From NCBI GenBank assembly GCA_964626755.1, contig CAZVGO010000014.1:1-64000 (forward strand): 64,000 nucleotides of DNA, written 5' to 3'. Shown in pieces: positions 58,510 through 64,000 of this stretch. The position numbers and the translations under genes are program-made. How positions within the stretch are numbered: position 1 is the stretch's first letter; each line of letters opens with the position of its first letter. Source of the DNA: JACDAV01 sp964626755. GTDB taxonomy: Bacteria > Chloroflexota > Limnocylindria > Limnocylindrales > CSP1-4. Under the pieces are notes generated by a model, which did not search any database, was not told the DNA's origin, and worked only from the letters and a program-made list of their open reading frames with translations.

Positions 58510-59565
58510 CTACCCCTCGGGTGCATCGAGCTCCCGGGCGTACGGCGGGAAGCGAAACCGCTGATCGCGGGTGAGGATGCCACCGTGCCCCAGCTTCGCC
58601 ACGGTTCGTGCCGAGACCGGCTCGCCGGACAGGAGGCGTGGCAGCAGCAGGTCCGCAGCGGTCGCCTTGGAGTAGGCGCCGCACGTCGGCAGGCCGAGCA
58701 CGCCCGTCCGGCCGACCTGGCCGAGCCATAGCATCGAACCCGGATGGGCAGGCACGCCGCGTCGAACGATTCTGCCGCCGAGCCGCTCGATTGCGACGAA
58801 GAACGCGTCTTCGGGGTCCGTGCTGCCGCCACCGGCCGTGAGCACGAGATCGACGGCGCCGGGCCCCTTGACGAGGGCACGGAAGGCTTCCTCGACAGCG
58901 TCCTCGTCGTCGGCGACATAGGCGATCGAGGCGATCGTCGAGCCGAGGCTTTCGACCTTGGCCCGGACGCTCCGCTCGAACCGCTCCTGGGCCGGCGCGT
59001 GGATCGACTCCTTGACGATGACCCCGACACGCTGGGCGATGTAGGGCGCCACCTCGACCACCGGCCGGCCGGAGGCCGCGATCCGCTCCACCCGCTCGAC
59101 GACGGCCTCGTCGACGACGTGCGGCGCGACCTTCACGCTCGCGACGAGGTCGCCGGCGGCGACGACTGAGCCGTCGAACGCGGTGAAGGCCTCGATCGGG
59201 TCGACACGGTTGATCCGCTCGAGAAGCACGGACCGGACGTGAAGGACCCCGGCCTGCCCGGCGACCAGGTCGACCCGGCTCTGGACCGGGCCCCTGATCC
59301 GCAGCCGGCGGCCACCGATCGCGCGCGCCAGGCGGAGCGCGGCGTCGTCCTCGTGGAGGTCGCCCCGCTCGAGGACGAGGACCGTGACCGGCCCGGCGGG
59401 CACGACCGAGCCCGGCGGGGCGGTGCCGATCCGGTCGAGGTCGGTGTCCGACAGGCGGCGGCCCTTCAGCCACCTCTGCCCCACGACCGCCAGGTCGCGG
59501 GCGAGCACGGCTCCGACGAGGTTACGCGGAGCGCGCCGTCCGGGCGCGATCCGCGCCACTTTCAC
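58510..59565 (-). CDS. Molybdopterin-binding (MoeA/MoCF-type) protein
   Basis: 351 residues from a GTG at 59565, 10 nt after the medium subunit gene. The C-terminal half carries the MoCF-like segment VDLVLTAGGGSTDPEDAFF and later GVLGLPTCGAYSKATAADLLLPRLL, which in this family contacts molybdopterin. The N-terminal half (NLVGAVLARDLAVVGQRWLKG) is of a type seen in proteins beside CoxL-family operons. It probably handles the cofactor of the form II enzyme. It is shorter than MoeA and lacks its domain order. Confidence 0.75.
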   Translation of the reverse strand: MKVARIAPGRRAPRNLVGAVLARDLAVVGQRWLKGRRLSDTDLDRIGTAPPGSVVPAGPVTVLVLERGDLHEDDAALRLARAIGGRRLRIRGPVQSRVDLVAGQAGVLHVRSVLLERINRVDPIEAFTAFDGSVVAAGDLVASVKVAPHVVDEAVVERVERIAASGRPVVEVAPYIAQRVGVIVKESIHAPAQERFERSVRAKVESLGSTIASIAYVADDEDAVEEAFRALVKGPGAVDLVLTAGGGSTDPEDAFFVAIERLGGRIVRRGVPAHPGSMLWLGQVGRTGVLGLPTCGAYSKATAADLLLPRLLSGEPVSARTVAKLGHGGILTRDQRFRFPPYARELDAPEG

Positions 59566-59575
59566 CGGTCGCCGG

Positions 59576-60433
59576 TCACTCGTCGAACCGGGCCAGCGCG
59601 CCCTCGATCGCCCGCCGCGTGTAGATCACCGCCATCGCGGTGCGGTATTCCGTGTCGGCGTGGATGTCGCCGTTGACCGTGCGGCCATCGGTGGCATGGG
59701 CGGCCGCGGCGGCGATCGCCTTCCCGGATCCGTCGCTCCCGACGAGCGCCTTCTCCACGGCCGTGGCCCGGTAGGCCACCTCGCCCACCCCGGTGATCCC
59801 GATCCGGGCTTCCGTGATCTTCCGGTCGGCACCCCGGACGAGGACCGCGGCGACGCCGACGATCGCGTACCCGGAGGCACGCTGCATGAGCTTCCGATAG
59901 GCCGAGCCGGCGTCGTCACGCGGCCCGGGCAGGCGAACCTCGGTGAGGATCTCGGTCGGCGCGATCCCCGTGGTGAACGCGCCCTTGAAGAACTCCCCGG
60001 CCCGGACTGTCCGCTCACCCTTCGGCGAGCGAAGGACGATCTCCGCGTCGAGGGCGAGCATGCAGGCAGGCAGGTCCGAGGCCGGGTCGGCGTGGGCGAT
60101 CGCGCCCCCGACGGTGCCGCGATTGCGGACCTGGACGTCCGCGATGTTCGGCAGCGCATCGCGGAGCAGCCCGTACTCGCGAGCCGGCGATTCGAGCAAC
60201 TCGGTGTACGTCGTCAGCGCCCCGACGGCGATCCGGCCGTCCGCGAGCTTGCGAACACCCTTGAGCCCTGGCACGCGACCGATGTCGACGAGCTTGTCGA
60301 CCTCCGCGAGCCGGAGCTTGAGGAGCGGCAGCAGGCTCTGGCCGCCGGCGATGACCTTCGAGCCGCTGGCGATCTCTTTCAGCGCCTCGTCGATCGTCGC
60401 GGGCCGGCTGTAGGCGAATCCGGCCGGGATCAT
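59576..60433 (-). CDS. CO dehydrogenase-family medium FAD subunit (form II operon)
   Basis: 285 residues with VIAGGQSLLPLLKLRLA near residue 30 and TVGGAIAHADPASDLP near 105, the two FAD-binding loops of CoxM-like subunits. It overlaps the large-subunit stop by 4 nt. The gene order small-large-medium differs from the form I operon (medium-small-large), as is common for form II clusters. Confidence 0.92.
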   Translation of the reverse strand: MIPAGFAYSRPATIDEALKEIASGSKVIAGGQSLLPLLKLRLAEVDKLVDIGRVPGLKGVRKLADGRIAVGALTTYTELLESPAREYGLLRDALPNIADVQVRNRGTVGGAIAHADPASDLPACMLALDAEIVLRSPKGERTVRAGEFFKGAFTTGIAPTEILTEVRLPGPRDDAGSAYRKLMQRASGYAIVGVAAVLVRGADRKITEARIGITGVGEVAYRATAVEKALVGSDGSGKAIAAAAAHATDGRTVNGDIHADTEYRTAMAVIYTRRAIEGALARFDE

Positions 60434-62832
60434 GCCTGACCTCCCTTCGCGGACTGGATCGCGTGCCAGACCTTCTGCGACGTGTGCGGCATGTCGAGAT
60501 GGCGGATGCCGAGCGGCGAGAGCGCGTCGATCACGGCATTCGCGACGGCCGCCGTGGAGGCGATCGTGCCGGCCTCGCCGACGCCCTTCACCCCGAGAGG
60601 ATTGACCGGCGACGGGGTCACCGTCTGGTCGAGCTCGAACGATGGCAGCCAGGCCGCGCGCGGGATGGCGTAATCCATCATCGATCCGGACACGAGCTGT
60701 CCGTCGTCGCCGTAGACGGCGCTTTCCCAGAGCGCCTGGCCGACGCCCTGGACGATACCGCCGTGGAGCTGCCCGTCCACGATCATCGGGTTGATCTTGT
60801 TGCCGACGTCGTCGACCGCGACATAGCGCACGAGCTCCGTGTCGCCGGTCTCCTCGTCGATCTCGACGATCGCGATGTGGGTCCCGAACGGGAAGGTGCA
60901 GTTCGGCGTGTCCCAGTAGGCGGTTTCATCGAGGTAGGGTTCCATGCCCTCCGGCGGGTCGAACGCAAGGTCGAGGGCGAACGCGATCTCCTGGATCGTC
61001 TTCACCTTGTCCGGCGAGCCCTTGACGCGGTAGTTCGGGCCGTCGATCTCGATGTCGTCGACCGACGCCTCGAGCATGTGCGCGGCGAACCGCCGCGCCT
61101 TCTCTTTGATCTTGCCCGCGGCCTTGATCGCGGCCGTGCTCCCGACGTTCGATGTCCGGCTGCCGTACGAGCCGTAGCCGAACGGTGTGCCCTGGGTGTC
61201 CGAGTGCTGGATGACGACGTCGTCCATCGGCACGCCGAGCTCATTGGCGATGATCTGCGAATACGTCGTCTCGTGGCCCTGGCCCTGCGGGCTGGTGCCG
61301 ACGGTGACGACGACCTTGCCGGTGAGGTGGACCTTGATGTTGGCCGATTCCCACATCGCGGCGCCCCAGCCTTCGCCGACGGCACCGATCCATTTCGACG
61401 GGGCGACGCCGCACACCTCGAGGTAGGTCGACAGGCCCACGCCGAGGAGCTTGCCGCGCTTGCGGGCGTCGGCCTTCGCCTTATCCATTTCGTAGTAGTT
61501 GACGGCGGTCAGCGCCTTGTTGAGCGCGGGTTCGTAGTTGCCCGAGTCGATGTACAGCTTCGACCCGTTGACGGCCGTCAGGAGGCCCGACGGGTTGTCA
61601 TACGGGAACGCATCCGGCGGGATGAAGTTCTTGCGCCGGATTGCCGCCCGGTCCATCCCGACTTCGGCCGCGAACAGGTCCATCGCCCGCTCGACGACGT
61701 AGGTCGCCTCGGGCCTGCCGGCGCCGCGGTAGGCGTCGACGAACACGGTGTTCGTGTAGACGCCGATCACCTCGCAGAAGACGTTCGGGATCTTGTAGCA
61801 GCCGGACAGGACACGACCGTAGAGCGTGGTCGGGACCCCGGGCCCGATCGTCGAGAGGCGTCCGCCGAGATTGGCGTACGTCTTGACCCGCAGCCCGGTC
61901 ACCTCGCCGTCGCGCTTGCCGGCGATCTCGAGGTACGTGATGTGGTCGCGCCCATGGGTCGTCGACTGGTAGTTCTCGCGCCTGGTCTCGACCCACTTGA
62001 CGGGCCGGCCGCCGATGAGCTTCGAGGCGAACATGACGAGCGCCATGTCCGCATAGCAGAAGATCTTGGTTCCAAACGCTCCGCCGACGTCCGGCGCGAT
62101 GACACGGACCTTGTGCTCCGGGATCCCGGTCACGAAGGCGGTCAGGAGCAGCCGCTGGATATGCGGCGTCTGGCTCGACATCCACACCGTGTACTCGTCC
62201 GTGCCCGGGTTGTACAGGCCGATGTCGCCGCGAACCTCCATCGGGTTCGGGATGAGGCGCTGGTTCACGAGGCGCTGCTTGACGACGACCTCGGCGGCGG
62301 CGAATGCCTTCTCCGTGCCGTCGCGATCGCCCACCGTCCAATCGAAGACGATGTTGTTCGGGGCGTTCTCGTGGAGCTGCGGAGCACCGGGTTTGGTCGC
62401 CGCCTCGGCGTCGACAATCGCCGGAAGAGGCTCCCACTCGACGATGATCGACTCGACCGCGTCGTATGCCTGTTCGGGCGACTCGGCGATGACCGCGGCG
62501 ACGCCTTCGCCCGTCCATTTGACGCTGTCGGTCGCGAGCACGCGGGGCATGTTGATGTTGTTCTGGAGTCCGGACGAACCACCGGCGGGCCACGCCATCG
62601 GCAGTGGGTTGTAGGGGATGTCCGCGCCGGTGATGACCGCGACGACGCCGGGCATGGCCTTGGCCGCGGACACGTCGATGCTCTTGATGTTGGCGTGGGC
62701 GTACGGGCTGCGCAGGATGGCCGCGTGGGTCATCCCCGTCAGCTTGATGTCGTCGAGATAGTTGCCCGCCCCTGTGATGAAACGGGGATCCTCGCGTCGC
62801 TTGATCGGGGCGCCGAGCACGTCGGTGGTCAT
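60430..62832 (-). CDS. Form II CoxL-type molybdenum hydroxylase large subunit
   Basis: 800 residues from the ATG at 62832. The active-site loop reads AYRGAGR (residues 367-373) and therefore lacks the copper-binding cysteine. This marks form II enzymes, whose physiological substrate is often unproven. Other markers: IKRREDPRFITGAGNYLDD, APDVGGAFGTK, GQGHETTYSQI, GVKGVGEAGTIAS. It may act on CO weakly or hydroxylate another compound. The start overlaps the small subunit stop. Confidence 0.93.
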   Translation of the reverse strand: MTTDVLGAPIKRREDPRFITGAGNYLDDIKLTGMTHAAILRSPYAHANIKSIDVSAAKAMPGVVAVITGADIPYNPLPMAWPAGGSSGLQNNINMPRVLATDSVKWTGEGVAAVIAESPEQAYDAVESIIVEWEPLPAIVDAEAATKPGAPQLHENAPNNIVFDWTVGDRDGTEKAFAAAEVVVKQRLVNQRLIPNPMEVRGDIGLYNPGTDEYTVWMSSQTPHIQRLLLTAFVTGIPEHKVRVIAPDVGGAFGTKIFCYADMALVMFASKLIGGRPVKWVETRRENYQSTTHGRDHITYLEIAGKRDGEVTGLRVKTYANLGGRLSTIGPGVPTTLYGRVLSGCYKIPNVFCEVIGVYTNTVFVDAYRGAGRPEATYVVERAMDLFAAEVGMDRAAIRRKNFIPPDAFPYDNPSGLLTAVNGSKLYIDSGNYEPALNKALTAVNYYEMDKAKADARKRGKLLGVGLSTYLEVCGVAPSKWIGAVGEGWGAAMWESANIKVHLTGKVVVTVGTSPQGQGHETTYSQIIANELGVPMDDVVIQHSDTQGTPFGYGSYGSRTSNVGSTAAIKAAGKIKEKARRFAAHMLEASVDDIEIDGPNYRVKGSPDKVKTIQEIAFALDLAFDPPEGMEPYLDETAYWDTPNCTFPFGTHIAIVEIDEETGDTELVRYVAVDDVGNKINPMIVDGQLHGGIVQGVGQALWESAVYGDDGQLVSGSMMDYAIPRAAWLPSFELDQTVTPSPVNPLGVKGVGEAGTIASTAAVANAVIDALSPLGIRHLDMPHTSQKVWHAIQSAKGGQA

Positions 62833-63341
62833 CGGACCGCTCCTGCCTTGGCGCTGACCGGAGCGGCGGCCCCGGCTCGAATGATCGCCGCCGCCTCGCG
62901 GATCGCGGCCACGATGTTGTGGTAGCCGGTGCACCGGCAGTAGTTGCCCTCGATCGCGTGGCGGATCTCGTCGTCGGAGGGCTCGGTCGTGCGCTCGAGC
63001 AGGTCCGCTGCCGCCATGATCATCCCGGGCGTGCAGAAGCCGCACTGGAGACCGTGCTTCTCCCAGAACGCGGCCTGGAGCGGATGAAGCTCTCCGTCTG
63101 TCGCCATGCCTTCGATCGTGCGAACGGCACTGCCGTCGGCCTGGACGGCGAGCATCGTGCACGACTTCACGGCCTGGCCGTCGACGTGGACCGTGCACGC
63201 GCCGCACTGCGACGTGTCGCATCCGACGTGGGTCCCGGTCAGGTCCAGGTCCTCGCGCAGGACCTGGACCAGGAGACGTCTGGGCTCGACCTCGAGCTCT
63301 CGTCGCTGTCCGTTCACCACGAGCGCGATGTGCTCGGTCAC
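62829..63341 (-). CDS. CO dehydrogenase-family small [2Fe-2S] subunit (form II operon)
   Basis: 170 residues from a GTG at 63341, with GGGAGG about 9 nt upstream. The cluster ligands are in GCDTSQCGACTVHVDG and CTMLAVQ, then CGFCTPGMIM and GNYCRCTGYHNIV. It is closely similar to the form I CoxS (49798). First gene of the form II operon. No clear promoter was recognised in the ~80 bp upstream. Confidence 0.93.
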   Translation of the reverse strand: MTEHIALVVNGQRRELEVEPRRLLVQVLREDLDLTGTHVGCDTSQCGACTVHVDGQAVKSCTMLAVQADGSAVRTIEGMATDGELHPLQAAFWEKHGLQCGFCTPGMIMAAADLLERTTEPSDDEIRHAIEGNYCRCTGYHNIVAAIREAAAIIRAGAAAPVSAKAGAVR

Positions 63342-63592
63342 GGCCGTGCCTCCCTTCCCCTGCGCACGCCTCCCCCGACGCCGGCGTGATGGCCGGTAGA
63401 GGGACCTTGAATGCTGGCACCGCCGGGACCCGGAATCAAGGCCCCGGCCCATAGTCGATGAATTCACACGTGGGTGAGCCCGCGATGAACGAGCGTCCGC
63501 CACATGTCCAGACCGCCGAATGCGTCGCTGGCGGAGCGCGCCTGTGGCTCGCTCTACCCACACGTGACTGAAGCGCGGCCGATAAGCGCTCG
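63342..63592. other. Intergenic stretch upstream of the form II operon
   Basis: 251 bases. Two partly inverted CACACGTGGGT/ACCCACACGTG segments (around 63464 and 63556) are visible but do not pair perfectly. No promoter or gene can be supported. Confidence 0.3.
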
Positions 63593-63616
63593 ATGATCGC
63601 CGGCTGTTTGACTTGC

Positions 63617-63790
63617 ATGGTGGGCCAGCCTTCGCTCCGGTCCCGCCGGGGTACCGGCAACCACGTCGCCCGAGACATCGGTCGCGTGATCCGGGCCACC
63701 CGAACCACGTTGGGATGGAGCCAGGCCAAGCTCGCCCGTCGCGGCGGCACGTCGCAATCGTCCGTCTCGCGGGTCGAAGCCACGGACGCA
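63617..63790 (+). pseudogene. Truncated XRE-type helix-turn-helix regulator
   Basis: The frame from the ATG at 63617 gives a normal HTH start: VARDIGRVIRATRTTLGWSQ, then KLARRGGTSQSSVSRVEATD. After this the frame turns into low-quality Arg/Gly/Pro sequence antisense to the gene at the right edge. Family members usually continue for 150 or more residues. I read it as the 5' remnant of a regulator, cut by recombination or decay. Confidence 0.5.
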
Positions 63791-63818
63791 GCCGTCGCCC
63801 TCGGGCTCCCTATGCCGA

Positions 63819-64000
63819 CTACGCGGACTTCATCCGGTTGGTCGGTTCGAGGCGGAAGTAGACGCCCACCCGGCGGACGTGGCCGCGGGCCGCCGAGTAG
63901 AGGAGGTTCGCCGGGAAGGGCTGCTGCGACCACGTCGCCCGGATGACGGACTCGCGCTCCGGGCCCGGCCCGAGGCGGATGGCGCGCATCTGCCGCTCTG
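63819..64000 (-). CDS. Unrecognised protein, C-terminal part (gene runs off the right edge)
   Basis: The minus-strand frame enters at the window end and stops at TAG 63819. The visible ~60 residues include MRAIRLGPGPERESVIRATW and LYSAARGHVRRVGVYFRLEP, with strong third-position GC bias. It is clearly coding but I recognise no family. Its 3' end abuts the remnant of the XRE gene. Confidence 0.6.
   Translation of the reverse strand, partial: ERQMRAIRLGPGPERESVIRATWSQQPFPANLLYSAARGHVRRVGVYFRLEPTNRMKSA

Noticed and set aside
47404..62832. Treating both CoxL proteins as xanthine dehydrogenases
   Set aside because: The AYRCSFR and AYRGAGR loops and the three-subunit operons identify form I and form II CO dehydrogenase-family enzymes.
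63464..63567. Long inverted repeat suggesting an insertion-sequence end
   Set aside because: CACACGTGGGT and ACCCACACGTG are not exact reverse complements and no transposase frame lies between them.

Overview
This is a high-GC bacterial chromosome segment. It carries a single clpP, in the order tig-clpP-clpX, and both a form I and a form II aerobic carbon monoxide dehydrogenase. Many promoters sit so close to the start codon that the mRNA would be leaderless. I infer a Chloroflexota bacterium (Limnocylindria-like), with an actinobacterium as the alternative; no rRNA is present to settle this. No prophage, insertion sequence or CRISPR array is visible.

Layout. 1-4.8 kb: the end of a CpaE-like ATPase gene, the tig-clpP-clpX proteostasis operon and a tRNA-Leu. 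5-10 kb: an envelope protein pair, CinA, a lone cyclic-nucleotide-binding domain and Mrp. 10.1-16.9 kb: a polyamine-type ABC importer operon (potA-potD-potB-potC) ending in a class III aminotransferase. 16.9-34.3 kb: two 812-residue dimethylglycine/sarcosine dehydrogenase-like flavoproteins, each beside a phosphatase gene. The second also has a choline-kinase-like gene, an APC permease and a class II aldolase around it. Between the two lies a two-component system with a serine/proline-repeat secreted protein and a large phosphotransferase. 34.5-39 kb: a VWA protein, an AAA+ ATPase and a secretion-type ATPase. 39.7-45.2 kb: an ABC exporter behind a long structured leader, then rsgA and two tandem-GNAT proteins. 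45.2-51.4 kb: a form I (AYRCSFR) CO dehydrogenase operon, coxM-coxS-coxL-xdhC/YHS-coxG. 51.6-52.4 kb: an autoregulated ArsR-SRPBCC repressor. 53.4-63.3 kb: a form II (AYRGAGR) operon (coxS-coxL-coxM and a molybdopterin-binding protein), followed by a separately promoted coxD-coxE-coxI-mocA-methyltransferase set. The right edge has a broken XRE regulator and an unrecognised partial gene.

How it fits together. The cell appears able to scavenge CO as an energy source and to import and degrade polyamines and N-methylated amines. The CoxD/CoxE maturation pair lies only in the form II region and may serve both CO dehydrogenase-family enzymes.

The most unusual item is at 39.7-40.1 kb. In order it has a consensus promoter, a 26-codon leader peptide with its Shine-Dalgarno inside a hairpin, a strong intrinsic terminator and more hairpins, and then an ABC exporter operon. 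This is the architecture of ribosome-mediated attenuation.
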